From NCBI GenBank assembly GCA_937922595.1, contig CALAIY010000079.1, positions 1-60,847 of the forward strand: a DNA stretch of 60,847 nucleotides. Reading direction: 5' to 3'. Positions 17,343 through 27,567 of the stretch are shown here, in pieces (within the stretch, counting starts at the first letter, position 1; every line of letters starts with the position of its first letter). The position numbers were made by a program, and so were the translations under genes. Source of the DNA: an uncultured Verrucomicrobiales bacterium. GTDB lineage: Bacteria > Verrucomicrobiota > Verrucomicrobiia > Verrucomicrobiales > DEV007. The notes below the pieces were generated by a model. That model was not told the DNA's origin, ran no database searches, and saw only the letters and a program-made list of their open reading frames with translations.

Positions 17343-18722
17343 ATGGCTAGCCGAGACACCACCGACCAACAGCGCATGGAAAAAATAGTAAGCCTCTGCA
17401 AGCGCCGAGGCTTCATCTATCAAAGTGGCGAAATTTATGGAGGATTGAATGGTTGCTGGGACTACGGCCCGCTGGGTTCTGAATTGAAGAAAAACCTTAA
17501 AGATTTTTGGTGGAAGCGTACGGTGCGTGATCGTGACGATATCCTCGGTCTTGATGGCACAATCCTCACCCACCAAGAAGTGCTGAAAGCCTCCGGGCAC
17601 GTTGGTGGATTTTCAGATCCGATGGTGGACTGCAAGGTCTGCAAATCGCGCTACCGCGCGGATGCCGTGCCCGACGCTCCGTGTAAGGAGAAGCTTTCAC
17701 TTCCAAAAGGTGAAGACAAAAGCTGCGAGCTTACGGAACCGCGTGAGTTTAATCTGATGTTTCAGACGCAGATGGGGGCTTCTGCCGGCGCAGATTCGGT
17801 CGCTTACCTTCGTCCCGAAACTGCGCAGACGATTTTTGTGCAGTTTAAGAATGTTCTCGATTCATCCCGTGTGAAGCTGCCTTTCGGAATTGCTCAGATG
17901 GGCAAGGCGTTCCGTAATGAGATCAATCCGCGTAATTTCACCTTCCGCTCGCGTGAATTTGAGCAGATGGAAATCGAATATTTTTGTCGGCCGGAAGATG
18001 GGATGCGCCTCACGGATGAGTGGCTGGAAAAACGCCTCGATTTCTATGGTGAGATTGGCATCCCCCGTGAGAAGCTCCACATCCTCGATGTGCCAGATGG
18101 TGAGCGCGCTCACTATTCGAAAAAGACCTACGATATCGAATATGAATTTCCTTTCGGAATCCAAGAGCTTGAGGGCGTCGCCTACCGCACGGATTACGAT
18201 CTTGGAAAGCATCAGGAATGTTCGGGTAAACCGATGGAATACTTCGATGAGGCGACAAAAGAGAAGTTTATCCCACATGTCGTCGAGCCCAGCGCTGGCG
18301 CGGATCGAACGGTACTCGCTTTGATCTGTGAGGCGTTCGATGAAGAAGAACTCACCAACGAAAAAGGAAAAACCGAAACGCGCACCGTCTTGCGTTTCAA
18401 GCCACGCATGGCTCCCATTAAAATTGGCGTTTTCCCTCTCCTCAAAAATAAGCCGGATCTTGTGGCCAAGGCCAAAGAAATTCAGGCAATGCTTCGCGAG
18501 CACACCACGACGTTTTATGACGAGACGGGAGCGATCGGTCGCCGCTATCGCCGCCAGGACGAAGTGGGTACCCCGTATTGTGTCACTATCGACTTTGATA
18601 CCATTGGTGAAAATGGCCCTGAGCACGATGGCACCGTCACGATTCGTGAGCGCGACTCGATGAAGCAAGAGCGCGTGAAAATTGAAGATCTCCTCGGCTA
18701 TCTTCTTCCGAAGCTCGTCTAG
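17343..18722 (+). CDS. glyQS: Glycyl-tRNA synthetase, single-chain (alpha2) type
   Basis: A 459-residue class II aminoacyl-tRNA synthetase charging tRNA-Gly. It carries GCWDYGPLGSELKKNLKDFWW (its first 20 residues shown in part as YGPLGSELKKNLKDFWW, about residues 38-54), a zinc-like CKVCKSRYRAD knuckle (about 98), motif 2 region YLRPETAQTIFVQF (about 160) and FRNEINPRNFTFRSREFEQME (motif RNEI through REFEQ). Motif 3 lies in VEPSAGADRTVLALI (about 315). The C-terminal anticodon-binding domain ends in GYLLPKL. The start at 17343 (MASRDTTDQQRM) fits the family. An upstream in-frame start would add 27 unlikely residues. mgtE begins 5 bases after its stop. Confidence 0.97.
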   Translation: MASRDTTDQQRMEKIVSLCKRRGFIYQSGEIYGGLNGCWDYGPLGSELKKNLKDFWWKRTVRDRDDILGLDGTILTHQEVLKASGHVGGFSDPMVDCKVCKSRYRADAVPDAPCKEKLSLPKGEDKSCELTEPREFNLMFQTQMGASAGADSVAYLRPETAQTIFVQFKNVLDSSRVKLPFGIAQMGKAFRNEINPRNFTFRSREFEQMEIEYFCRPEDGMRLTDEWLEKRLDFYGEIGIPREKLHILDVPDGERAHYSKKTYDIEYEFPFGIQELEGVAYRTDYDLGKHQECSGKPMEYFDEATKEKFIPHVVEPSAGADRTVLALICEAFDEEELTNEKGKTETRTVLRFKPRMAPIKIGVFPLLKNKPDLVAKAKEIQAMLREHTTTFYDETGAIGRRYRRQDEVGTPYCVTIDFDTIGENGPEHDGTVTIRERDSMKQERVKIEDLLGYLLPKLV

Positions 18723-18727
18723 AGCCA

Positions 18728-20089
18728 ATGGAAGATAGTAAAGAGACTCTAGCGGACGCCTTTGATCGCGGCGGTGCTGCGGCAGTTCAGGCTTATCTAG
18801 AGTCACTCGAAATCGACGGTGTCCGCCGTGAACTCGACCGCTTAAGCGGCGAGGCGCGGCAGACGTTGATCGCTGCACTTCCTCCGGAAGTTGCGGGCGA
18901 TCTCCTTGAAGATCTTGCTGAAGCTCAGGCTATTGAGATCCTGGAGGACTTTGAGGCTTCCGAGGCCGCGCCCATTATTTCCGCCCTCCCGGAAGACATT
19001 GGTGCGGATTTTCTCCGCGAGATGGGGAGCAAAGAATCCGATGCGATTCTTGATCAAATTGCTACCGAGGCTCCCGAAGAAGAGGCTGAGCTTCGTGAAC
19101 GTGTCGCCTACGACGATGAGACCGCTGGTGCCCTCATGGAGAGCCGATTTGTGGCTTTCGATGAGCGCTGCACGGTCGAAGAAGTGCTCACTGATTTATC
19201 CGAGCGCGCTGAAGAGTATTCTGATCGCGACGTGCAGTATGTCTACGTGACTGGAGGCAATGGCGTCCTCGTCGGCGTTCTTCCACTGCGCACTCTCGTT
19301 CTTACCAGGCGCGCCCACCAGGTCGCGAGCATCATGGTGAAAGCGCCCGTCAGCGTTAATGTTGGGGATGATCTTGAGGCGCTCGAAGACGTATTCGAGA
19401 GCGCCGGCTACCTGGGGCTTCCCGTCCTTGATGACGCGGGAATGCTTCGCGGCGTTGTTCTCCGTGCGGCGGTCGAAGAGGCGCGTGCCGATCACTATGC
19501 TGATGATTATCTAAAATCTGCGGGTATTTTGGGAGGTGAGGAATTGCGCTCGCTCCCGCTTGCCACGCGGAGTCGCCGCCGCCTCGCGTGGCTTGCGCCA
19601 AATATTATTTTAAACCTCGCTGCTGCCAGCGTGATCTCGATGTTCGAGGACACGCTTCAGGCCGTGATCGCACTTGCGGTTTTCTTGCCCATCGTTTCGG
19701 ATATGTCCGGCTGTGCGGGGAACCAAGCGGTTGCCGTAAGTATTCGCGAGCTTGCCCTCGGTCTCGTACGTCCCACCGATTTTATTCGCGTAATCTGGAA
19801 AGAAATTTCGGTCGGCCTGATCAATGGATTTGTCCTTGGATGTATCCTCGGCTGTATCGCTTGGCTGTGGAAGGGGAGTCTTGCCCTCGGCCTCGTCATT
19901 GCCGGGGCTCTTATGATCAACTCCGTGATCTCTGTTCTCATCGGGGGGCTTGTTCCGCTGCTTCTTAAGCGCTTCAAGGCTGATCCTGCGCTCGCCTCGG
20001 GGCCGATTCTCACGACCTGCACCGATGTTTGCGGATTCTTCCTCGTTCTCGGCCTCGCCAGTACGGTAATTGATAAGCTTCCGCAGTAG
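18728..20089 (+). CDS. mgtE: Magnesium transporter MgtE
   Basis: A 453-residue inner-membrane Mg2+ channel. The cytoplasmic N domain is acidic helical repeats (LIAALPPEVAGDLLEDL and similar, residues 45-125). Two CBS domains follow (about 135-260, with LMESRFVAFDERCTVEEVL and ASIMVKAPVSVNVGDDLEAL). A plug helix and about five membrane segments run from residue 285 to the end, including VIALAVFLPIVSDMSGCAGN with the conserved pore region GNQA. N and CBS domains sense intracellular Mg2+ and close the pore. It is separated from glyQS by 5 bases, implying one transcript. No Mg2+ riboswitch is possible in that spacing. Confidence 0.95.
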   Translation: MEDSKETLADAFDRGGAAAVQAYLESLEIDGVRRELDRLSGEARQTLIAALPPEVAGDLLEDLAEAQAIEILEDFEASEAAPIISALPEDIGADFLREMGSKESDAILDQIATEAPEEEAELRERVAYDDETAGALMESRFVAFDERCTVEEVLTDLSERAEEYSDRDVQYVYVTGGNGVLVGVLPLRTLVLTRRAHQVASIMVKAPVSVNVGDDLEALEDVFESAGYLGLPVLDDAGMLRGVVLRAAVEEARADHYADDYLKSAGILGGEELRSLPLATRSRRRLAWLAPNIILNLAAASVISMFEDTLQAVIALAVFLPIVSDMSGCAGNQAVAVSIRELALGLVRPTDFIRVIWKEISVGLINGFVLGCILGCIAWLWKGSLALGLVIAGALMINSVISVLIGGLVPLLLKRFKADPALASGPILTTCTDVCGFFLVLGLASTVIDKLPQ

Positions 20090-20133
20090 CCAACGCTTGC
20101 TTGCCGCTCCGGTTGGGCTAAGTCCTCAGCGAT

Positions 20134-21762
20134 ATGCTGACAATTAAAGGACTCCGGAAAACGATGGGCGCGCGGACGCTTTTCTCGGACGCGAAGATGA
20201 CCATCAACTACGGCGAACGCACCGCGATCGTCGGACCCAACGGCGCGGGAAAATCCACTCTCTTCGGCCTCATTCTTGGTGAAGACACCGCCGATGAAGG
20301 AAATATTCAGCGCGATGAATGGACCACAGTCGGGTTCCTCCCCCAGGAGTCTGAGCCCATTGGCAACGAAACCGCGCTCCAAGTCGCCCTCGGCCAGGCC
20401 GGGGAAACTGAAAAACTCGAAAAGATCCTTAAAGCCCACGAGGACGCAGGCACCGTAGAAGACCCCGCTTACTTTGAGGCGCAGACCAAGTTCGATTCCC
20501 TGAACGACCCTAAGGCCGAAGCTAAAGCAAAAAAACTCCTCCGTGGTCTCGGCTTCCGGGAATCTGATTGGGAGCGTCCTGCCAATGAGCTGTCAGGTGG
20601 CTGGATCATGCGCGCCCACCTCGCCCGCCTTCTCGTCCAGGAGCCTGAGCTTCTCATGCTTGATGAGCCGACAAACCACCTCGACCTGCTCTCACTTCTT
20701 TGGTTCCAGGATTACCTGAAAAACTACGGCGGAGCGGTTCTCATGATTTCGCACGACCGCGAATTCATGGATGCGCTCATCGAGCAAGTCTACGAGATCG
20801 ACGAGCAGAAACTCCACTCCTACAAAGGCAATTACTCCCAGTTTATCGTCCAGAAAACGGAGCGCTACGAGCGTGCTCTTGTTGCTTACCAAAACCAACA
20901 GAAGGAAATCAAGAAGCTCCAGGAATTCGTCGATAAGTTTCGAGTGATCAAGGCTACCCAGGCCAAAAGTAAGGAGAAGCAGATCGAAAAAATAGATAAA
21001 ATTCCAAAGCCCGCGCGTCCGCGCAAGGTCTTTAAGATCCAATTTCCTCAGCCGAAGCGCAGCGGCCAGAAAGTATTCGAATTGGATAATGTCAGCCAAT
21101 CCTATGGCGAAACTAAAGTGTATGAGAATCTGAATTTTACGGTCGAGCGCGGCGAACGAATCGTTCTCGTGGGACCCAATGGTTCCGGTAAATCAACTCT
21201 CATCAAGATTCTTGCCGGAGTTATCCCGATCGACGGAGGTGAACGCAAGCCAGGACTTAATACCAGCATTGGTTACTTCTCCCAGCATCGCTCCGAAACG
21301 CTCAATGAGCGCAATACCGTGCTTCAGGAAGTAATGGATGCGAATGGCGAATTCCGAGAGGATGATGCGCGCGCTGTCCTGGGTTCTTTCCTTTTCCGTA
21401 AGGATGATGTCTTTAAGAAAGTGGGCATCCTAAGTGGAGGAGAGAAAAGCCGACTTAATCTTATTAAGTTCCTCGTGGATCCCCCCAATCTCCTTTTGAT
21501 GGATGAGCCGACTACTCACCTCGATATCATCTCTATCGAGGCGATGGTCTTAGCTCTCGAAAAATACGAAGGAACTCTCGTATTCATTTCCCACGATGTG
21601 CACTTCATTCGCTCTTTAGCGACCAAGGTTCTTCACGTGAGCGCAGGGAAAGTAACCTCTTATTCCGGCGGCTACGATTACTATCTAGAGAAAACGGGAG
21701 CGGAAGACAACGCGCGTGCGGCAGTGACGGCGGGAGGCCCTTTAAGCAACGAGCAGGTCTGA
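20134..21762 (+). CDS. ABC-F family ATPase
   Basis: A 542-residue soluble protein with two ABC cassettes and no membrane segments. Cassette 1 has GPNGAGKSTLFG (about residue 36) and signature LSGGWIMRAHLARLL with LMLDEPTNHLD (about 152-180). A lysine-rich linker (about 240-300) carries KEIKKLQEFVDKFR and RPRKVFKIQFP. Cassette 2 has GPNGSGKSTLIK and LSGGEKSRLNLI with LLMDEPTTHLD. This layout fits the ABC-F group that acts on the ribosome (EttA, YbiT, Uup or antibiotic-protection types). The short linker, LTIKGLRKTMG start and DEPTTHLDI favour a YbiT-like translation factor over a resistance protein. The function is inferred from the family only. Confidence 0.9.
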   Translation: MLTIKGLRKTMGARTLFSDAKMTINYGERTAIVGPNGAGKSTLFGLILGEDTADEGNIQRDEWTTVGFLPQESEPIGNETALQVALGQAGETEKLEKILKAHEDAGTVEDPAYFEAQTKFDSLNDPKAEAKAKKLLRGLGFRESDWERPANELSGGWIMRAHLARLLVQEPELLMLDEPTNHLDLLSLLWFQDYLKNYGGAVLMISHDREFMDALIEQVYEIDEQKLHSYKGNYSQFIVQKTERYERALVAYQNQQKEIKKLQEFVDKFRVIKATQAKSKEKQIEKIDKIPKPARPRKVFKIQFPQPKRSGQKVFELDNVSQSYGETKVYENLNFTVERGERIVLVGPNGSGKSTLIKILAGVIPIDGGERKPGLNTSIGYFSQHRSETLNERNTVLQEVMDANGEFREDDARAVLGSFLFRKDDVFKKVGILSGGEKSRLNLIKFLVDPPNLLLMDEPTTHLDIISIEAMVLALEKYEGTLVFISHDVHFIRSLATKVLHVSAGKVTSYSGGYDYYLEKTGAEDNARAAVTAGGPLSNEQV

Positions 21763-21781
21763 TGATGGAAGTGCCCCACCT

Positions 21782-22468
21782 TCAGAATTTGAAGGTGTGG
21801 GCGATGCCGGGCTTCTCTAGATTGAAGAGGAGAATGGTGAAGGTGTGATTTCCCCTGGAGTAGGAGAGGGAGACGTGCTCATCAATTCCGGAGTATTGGA
21901 ATACTCCTGAGAGGCTGCCGCGGCGGAGGTGAAGACCTCCTACGGGTCGGACTTCATTTAGTCCACGGATGTAGGTGGCGCCTGCGTAGGGTGAAAAATT
22001 GACCCCGCCAATTTTGCCGAGACTTTTGGAGAAAGTCGCGAAGATCGCGTTGGAGTTTATGTCGCCAAAGTCGTCGTTGGCAAATCCAGCGATGAGCGCG
22101 GGGCGCCAGCTTTCTGGATCCGATGGAAAGACTCGCCAGGTGATGAGCGGCGAGATGTCGTCGGTAAGGGGACGGTAATCGAGTCCGGCGCGGATGGCGC
22201 TGGTGAACTCGTAACTTAGATTGAGGTAAATTTTCCCATGATCTGGTTTCTCCGGAATCCACCGGGAAGAGAGCTGGAAGCCGAGTGGTTTTTCGGGGAA
22301 ATAGAGTACGTCATCCCAGAGCGAGCTGGTGCGCCCGATATCATTTCCTTCAGTATCGCGGGCACGCACGGTGCCCCCCTCGCCGGGTCACATGACTCAG
22401 CTAGGGACTTCGGCGACTTGGGCAGAAAGGAGGGGGATGCTGGCGAGGAATGGGAAAAGAAAACGCAT
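21782..22468 (-). pseudogene. Exported beta-rich protein gene with in-frame stops after the signal peptide
   Basis: An ATG at 22468 opens a signal peptide, MRFLFPFLASIPLLSAQ, with six further residues before a TGA at 22399-22397. A second TGA follows three codons later in the same frame. From about 22369 the same frame continues for 195 codons without a stop, as a beta-rich protein with alternating aromatic residues (FQLSSRWIPEKPDHGKIYLN, then TYIRGLNEVRPVGGLHL) ending in F-K-F, the pattern of an outer-membrane barrel end. Shifting the frame within the 30 bases between the two parts removes the stops, so a pair of indels is the likely cause. Either it is a pseudogene or there is a sequence error. 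The barrel part could still be made from the GTG at 22369, but without export signal. Confidence 0.6.
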
Positions 22469-22472
22469 GGGA

Positions 22473-23904
22473 CTATTCTACGGTGACGCTCTTGGCAAGA
22501 TTACGAGGTTTATCTACATCACAGCCAAGAGCGCAGGCGACATGGTAGCTGAAAAGCTGGAGCGGGATACTGCAAAGAATGGGGGAAACCCATTCTGCGC
22601 TTTCAGGGACGACGATGACGTCATCGCAGATGGTGCGAAGCTGCTCTTCTCCACCTGGGGTGGTGACGGCGATGACCGGGCCACTGCGGGCGCGGACTTC
22701 TTCGATGGTGGAGACGTTTTTCACGAAGACGGTGTCGTGCGGAGCAATGAAGACGGAAGGGACGTCTTCATTGACGAGGGCGATGATTCCGTGCTTGAGC
22801 TCAGCGGAGGGGTGGCCGCTGGCGAAGATGTAGGAAATTTCCTTCATTTTGAGCGCGGCTTCGACGGCGGTGGGATAATTAAATTGCCGCCCGAAGAAGA
22901 GCATTCCTTTGGCGTGTGCGTATTTCTCAGCGATCACTTTGATCTCGGCATCGAGCTTGAGGATTTCGCGAATCTTATCTGGGAGTGCTCGAAGCCCATT
23001 GATGACGCGGATGCCTTCGGAAACTGGGAGGTGGTGCATGCGCCCAAGAAGAAGGGCGAGCAGAGTGAGCATCGCGCACTGCGAAGTGAATGATTTCGTG
23101 GCGGCGACGCCGATCTCGGGGCCGGCGTGCATGTAGGAGCCACCATCTGATTCGCGGGAGATAGTGGAGCCGACGCCGTTTGTGATGGCGAGGACGCGAT
23201 GGCCTTTGCGCTGGCCTTCACGCATTGCACCAAGGGTGTCGATGGTCTCTCCGCTCTGAGAGATGACGAAGAGGAGTGTGTTTGTGCTGGTGGGGAGATT
23301 ACGGTAGCGGAGTTCGGAGGCGATCTCGACTTCGGTGGGAATGCGGGCGAGGGATTCGAGGAGGTATTCGCCGACCATGGCGGCATGGGATGCGGTGCCG
23401 CAGCCGGCGAGAATGATGCGATCCACGGCGCGAAGCTCTTGGGGCGTCATGTTGAGGCCACCGAGTTTTGCTGTGGCTTCATCGAAAGAGAGGCGGCCAC
23501 GAATTGCATTTTCGATGGTCTCAGGTTGGTCGTAGATCTCCTTGAGCATGTAGTGCGGGAAATCGCCAAGCTCTGCATCTTCGGCGTCATACTCGACTTC
23601 CTTCACTTCGAATGCAGAAGCACCACCATCGAGAGCTTCGATCGTGAAGTCTTCAGCGGAAAGGGTGACTAGATCGTAATCGCTAAGATAAACGGCGTCT
23701 TTGGTGTGCGCGACGATGGCGGCTACGTCAGAGATCGGCTAGATTTTGGATTCGGCCTGAGCGTTTGCAAAAGGTGAGTCCACCGCCGTCTTCGACAACG
23801 GCGACTCCTGCTGAGTCGTAGCCACGATATTCGAGTTTTCTCAGGCTCTCGACGAGAATGGGAGCTGCTTGACGGGAGCCGACGTATCCTACTATTCCAC
23901 ACAT
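22473..23904 (-). pseudogene. glmS: glmS with an internal deletion and frameshift
   Basis: Glucosamine-fructose-6-phosphate aminotransferase is normally about 610 residues. Here the first 58 codons are intact: [20 protein letters not shown] with the catalytic Cys2, and [14 protein letters not shown], stopping at 23728 after RIQNLADL. In another frame the protein resumes at [20 protein letters not shown] (about 23732) and runs as the complete isomerase half to 22473, with HYMLKEIYDQPETIENAIRG, CGTASHAAMVGEYLLES, SQSGETIDTLGAMREG and GRQFNYPTAVEAALKMKEIS. Roughly 130 residues, including the RWATHG and HNG glutaminase motifs, are missing, and the locus length (1432 bases) is 1 modulo 3. The isomerase part could be translated from the GTG at 23606. 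An assembly or sequencing error is a serious alternative. Confidence 0.8.
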
Positions 23905-24009
23905 AACCTCTCCATTATGACGATTAGGCCTCCAACGAAACCTGAAAATGTCTGGTACGGGGAATGGAAAAGGCTTGCACCTCAGTGGCCAGCAATCCAA
24001 ATTCCCGAA

Positions 24010-24513
24010 ATGAAATTCCCCCTATTCGCCTTCGCTGCCGCTTCTTTCTGTGCTGTTTCGGTGGCCAACGCTGAAGATTCGCCCATTGATCCCGAAGTGA
24101 TGAAGCTTGGTCAGCAAAACTTCGCAACATGCATGGCGTGCCACGGTGCAGACGGTAAAGGGCTCAAAGCCGGACCAATGCTGATGGCTCCTACCATTGT
24201 CGGATCTAAGCTTCTCCTCGCGGAAGATCCCTCAGTGCCAATCACAATTCTGCTTCGCGGAATTGCCAAAGAAGATGCGAAATACGCTGGAATGATGGCT
24301 CCGCTAGGCGGCGCGCTTGATGATGAGAAACTCGCAGCAATTCTCACCTACGCGCGAAACACTTTTGGCAACAGCGCTTCTGCGATTACTGCTGAGCAGG
24401 TGGCAAAAATCCGGAAGGAAAATGAAGGGAAGACGGCAATGCTCAAGCGTTCAGAGCTTGAAGCGATGCTTCCCAAAGAGGGGGAGAAGGCAGAGGCTCC
24501 CGCTGCCGAATAA
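24010..24513 (+). CDS. Class I cytochrome c, periplasmic
   Basis: A 167-residue protein with a signal peptide ([21 protein letters not shown]) and one haem site CMACH (about residue 40) followed by [21 protein letters not shown] distal methionine is likely in [16 protein letters not shown] (about 95-110), where the MMAPLG stretch is typical of short c-type cytochromes in planctomycete and verrucomicrobial electron chains. A charged C-terminal tail extends about 40 residues beyond the domain ([16 protein letters not shown]-like). It would carry electrons in the periplasm. It is the first gene of a run with a methyltransferase (5-base gap) and the YyaL protein. A longer upstream start is possible but would bury the signal peptide. 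Confidence 0.85.
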   Translation: MKFPLFAFAAASFCAVSVANAEDSPIDPEVMKLGQQNFATCMACHGADGKGLKAGPMLMAPTIVGSKLLLAEDPSVPITILLRGIAKEDAKYAGMMAPLGGALDDEKLAAILTYARNTFGNSASAITAEQVAKIRKENEGKTAMLKRSELEAMLPKEGEKAEAPAAE

Positions 24514-24518
24514 CGCAG

Positions 24519-25325
24519 GTGGGAGACATCTACGAGAGTGGCGATTGGTACCGGGCGCCGCTTTGGTATGATATTGTTTTTGATTGCGATACCCGGTGCG
24601 AAGCTGATTTTCTGGAATCAATCCGCGTTACCCACGGGCTTTCGCAAGGGCGTAGAGTTCTTGAGCCCGCGTGTGGCACCGGAAGGATCCTGATCGAGCT
24701 TGCCGCTCGAGGATGGAATTGCGCGGGCTTTGATTCCGAGCCTGCCATGGTCGAATTTGCTGGGCTGAGGGCGCAGCAGGAGCACGTCCAAGATCGTTTG
24801 GTGGTGTGGGAGGATCGGATGGAGGCATTCGCACTGAAAGAAAAGTCGGGATACGATCTCGCGTTCACACTTCTGAGCACCTTCAAATATCTTACTGAGG
24901 AAAAACAGGTTTCTGCGTTTTTCGCTCAGATCTATGAGGCGCTTGCCCCAGGAGGAGTATTCGTCTTAGGGACGCATCTCACCGACTATACGCAGGAAAA
25001 AATCGAGCACGAACGCTGGGTCGGTGAGCGAGATGGCGTACGCGTCGTCTGTAATACGCGCACCTGGCCTGCTGATTCTACGACTCGGCTCGAGGCCATG
25101 CGCAATCGCCTCCAGGTCACTCAGGATGGAGAGCATGCCGCTCGCATGGAGACGCTGTGGAATGTGCGTAGCTATGACGTCGAAGAATTACAGAGAACCA
25201 TCGAGAACGCGTCAGGCTTCGAACTCGTCGCCACCTACGATTTCGACTACGATCTCACAAAACCCCTACCGAATTGGGAAAACACCGACACGGTCGTTCT
25301 CGTCCTCCGCAAAGCTTCGTGCTAG
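24519..25325 (+). CDS. Class I SAM-dependent methyltransferase
   Basis: A 268-residue Rossmann-fold methyltransferase. Motif I is [19 protein letters not shown] (about residues 47-65) followed by [12 protein letters not shown] with the acidic Asp. Later motifs are [16 protein letters not shown] (about 118-133) and [13 protein letters not shown] (about 148-160). The start is a GTG. The C-terminal part forms the extra beta-sheet ([19 protein letters not shown]) seen in small-molecule methyltransferases. The substrate cannot be read from the sequence. It lies between the cytochrome c and YyaL genes with gaps of 5 and 8 bases, suggesting a three-gene operon. Confidence 0.85.
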   Translation: MGDIYESGDWYRAPLWYDIVFDCDTRCEADFLESIRVTHGLSQGRRVLEPACGTGRILIELAARGWNCAGFDSEPAMVEFAGLRAQQEHVQDRLVVWEDRMEAFALKEKSGYDLAFTLLSTFKYLTEEKQVSAFFAQIYEALAPGGVFVLGTHLTDYTQEKIEHERWVGERDGVRVVCNTRTWPADSTTRLEAMRNRLQVTQDGEHAARMETLWNVRSYDVEELQRTIENASGFELVATYDFDYDLTKPLPNWENTDTVVLVLRKASC

Positions 25326-25333
25326 GGGAGGGG

Positions 25334-27511
25334 ATGCGAATTCCTCTCTGCGGGCTCACGCTCGCAATTTTCACTGCTATATCTTCCATTCAGGCTGCTC
25401 AGCGTGCGCCTCTCCCAGCGCCTGATGTCATTGCTAAATTGCCGGCCGATGGTGGTGAAGAGTTCAATCGGCTTGTCTTCGAGCACAGCCCCTACCTGCT
25501 TCAACATGCGCGCAATCCTGTCGATTGGTATCCGTGGGGAGAGGTCGCCTTCGCCAAGGCTGAAAAAGAGGGGAAATCGGTTCTGCTCAGTGTTGGCTAC
25601 ACGACCTGCCACTGGTGCCATGTCATGGAGCACGAGTCTTTTGAGGACGAGGAGGTAGCCAAGCTGATTAATGAAAATTTCATCGCGGTAAAAGTCGATC
25701 GCGAAGAGCGCCCGGATATTGACGAAGTCTATATGACGGTCACGCGGGCCATGACTGGAAGTGGTGGCTGGCCCATGACTGTCGTGATGACGCCGGATAA
25801 ACGCCCATTTTTTGCAGGCACCTATTACCCAAAAAACGACCGCGCCGGGCGCCCTGGGTTTACCACTATTCTCACGCAGCTTCTGAAAATCTGGAAAGAT
25901 GATCCCGAGAAGATCGAAGAGGTTGCCTCGAATGTTACCACTGGTCTCGCCGAGATGACGGGGTCTAAGCCTGGCGGTGCACTACCCGAAGATATTGTCG
26001 CTCAAGCCGCCGCTAAACTTTCTGAGCGCTATGATGAAGCGCTTGGCGGCTTCGGACGGGCTCCAAAGTTTCCCACGCCGCCAGTGCTTTCGCTTCTTCT
26101 TCGGCAACATGCTCGCACCGGCGACCCGGCGACACTTGCGATGGTCGAGAAGACGCTCACCGGCATGCGTCTCGGCGGGATCTACGATCAGATTGGCTTT
26201 GGGCTCCATCGTTATTCCACCGATCGCGAATGGCTCGTCCCGCATTTTGAGAAAATGCTCTATGATCAGGCGCTGCTCTCTATTGCGCTTCTGGAAACCC
26301 ATCAGGTCACCCAGAAAACGGCCTACTCCGATACCGCGCGCGAAATTTTCACCTATGTCCTTCGCGATATGCAATCTCCCGAGGGAGGATTTTTCAGTGC
26401 CGAAGACGCCGATAGCGAAGGGGAAGAGGGGACTTTCTATCTGTGGAGCCACGCAGAAATCCTCAAAGTCCTCGGCGATGATGATGGAAAATGGTTCGCC
26501 AAAATCTTCCAGATTCTTCCCGACGGAAATTTTCGCGACGAAGCCACCGGCAAAATGCCGGGCACAAATATTCCGCACCTCAAAGAAGTGCTGGATGGTA
26601 AAACGGCTGCCCGTATCGCAACACTTCGAGAGGCACTTTTCTCGTACCGCGAGAAGCGTATCCATCCTCAGAAAGATGATAAGATCCTCACGGATTGGAA
26701 TGGCCTCATGATCGCCGCCTTTGCTCAAGGCTATACCGTCCTTGGTGATGAGGCGTATCTTACTGCGGCAAAATCCGCTGCTGATTTTGCGCTCACCTCC
26801 CTGCGTCGTCCCGATGGGCGACTCCTCAAGCGCGCTCGGAATGGACAAGCCGGACTCACCGCTCACCTCCAAGATTACGCCTTCCTCACCTGGGGGCTCA
26901 TTGATCTTTATCAAGCCAGCTTCGAGCCCAAGTATCTTAAAGCTGCTCTCGAACTCACCGATTCCATGCTCGCCCACTTCTGGGACGAAAAAGAAGGCGG
27001 CCTTTTTATGACAGCTGATGACAGCGAGAAGCTACTCGTTCGCGCCAAGAAGCTCTACGGCGGAGCGATTCCTTCTGGCAATGCAGTGGCCGCATCCAAT
27101 CTACTCAAGCTTGCTCGGCTCACCGGGCGCATCGAATTTGAAGAGCGCTACGATCGTCTGATCAAGGCGTTTTCCGGTGAGATTGTAAGGCGGCCATCTG
27201 CCTTTCCTCAGCTTCTCCTTGCCGCAGATTTTGCGAATGGACCATCGAAAGAAATTGTCATTGCCGGGACGCCGGGTGCGCCAGATACCGTCGCAATGCT
27301 CGCCGCCCTGCGGAAACCGTTTATCCCAAACAAGGTCATTCTCTTTCGCCCGGATGATTCACCCGAAAAAATCATCGCTCTAGCCCCCTACGCAAAGGAG
27401 CAAAAAAGTCTCGAAGGAAAAGCTGCCGTTTACGTCTGTGAATCTTTCACCTGCAAGCTGCCAACCAGTGATCCCCAAGAAATGCTCAAACTCATCGGGG
27501 CAAAAAAATAG
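25334..27511 (+). CDS. Thioredoxin-domain DUF255 protein (YyaL/SSP411 family), exported
   Basis: A 725-residue protein. A signal peptide ([20 protein letters not shown] then AAQ) is followed by the DUF255 thioredoxin fold, [19 protein letters not shown] (about residue 58), and the CxxC-type site [16 protein letters not shown] (about 93-108). The rest is an alpha/alpha-barrel of glycosidase type: [40 protein letters not shown] (about 238), [28 protein letters not shown] and [17 protein letters not shown]. The family is widely conserved with no agreed function, and is usually cytoplasmic, so a signal peptide here is noteworthy. The start at 25334 is chosen for the signal peptide. Confidence 0.9.
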   Translation: MRIPLCGLTLAIFTAISSIQAAQRAPLPAPDVIAKLPADGGEEFNRLVFEHSPYLLQHARNPVDWYPWGEVAFAKAEKEGKSVLLSVGYTTCHWCHVMEHESFEDEEVAKLINENFIAVKVDREERPDIDEVYMTVTRAMTGSGGWPMTVVMTPDKRPFFAGTYYPKNDRAGRPGFTTILTQLLKIWKDDPEKIEEVASNVTTGLAEMTGSKPGGALPEDIVAQAAAKLSERYDEALGGFGRAPKFPTPPVLSLLLRQHARTGDPATLAMVEKTLTGMRLGGIYDQIGFGLHRYSTDREWLVPHFEKMLYDQALLSIALLETHQVTQKTAYSDTAREIFTYVLRDMQSPEGGFFSAEDADSEGEEGTFYLWSHAEILKVLGDDDGKWFAKIFQILPDGNFRDEATGKMPGTNIPHLKEVLDGKTAARIATLREALFSYREKRIHPQKDDKILTDWNGLMIAAFAQGYTVLGDEAYLTAAKSAADFALTSLRRPDGRLLKRARNGQAGLTAHLQDYAFLTWGLIDLYQASFEPKYLKAALELTDSMLAHFWDEKEGGLFMTADDSEKLLVRAKKLYGGAIPSGNAVAASNLLKLARLTGRIEFEERYDRLIKAFSGEIVRRPSAFPQLLLAADFANGPSKEIVIAGTPGAPDTVAMLAALRKPFIPNKVILFRPDDSPEKIIALAPYAKEQKSLEGKAAVYVCESFTCKLPTSDPQEMLKLIGAKK

Positions 27512-27567
27512 AGCCGCCCATCACTGAGCGACTCTACAAAAGTGGTTTTTGAAACAAACCGTTCGCG

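Noticed and set aside
17862-18878. 338-codon minus-strand frame inside glyQS
   Set aside because: Antisense shadow of a conserved synthetase.
22397-22399. Possible selenocysteine TGA in the barrel-like gene
   Set aside because: A second TGA lies three codons later, and no selenocysteine-type motif or hairpin was noticed. Indels are simpler.
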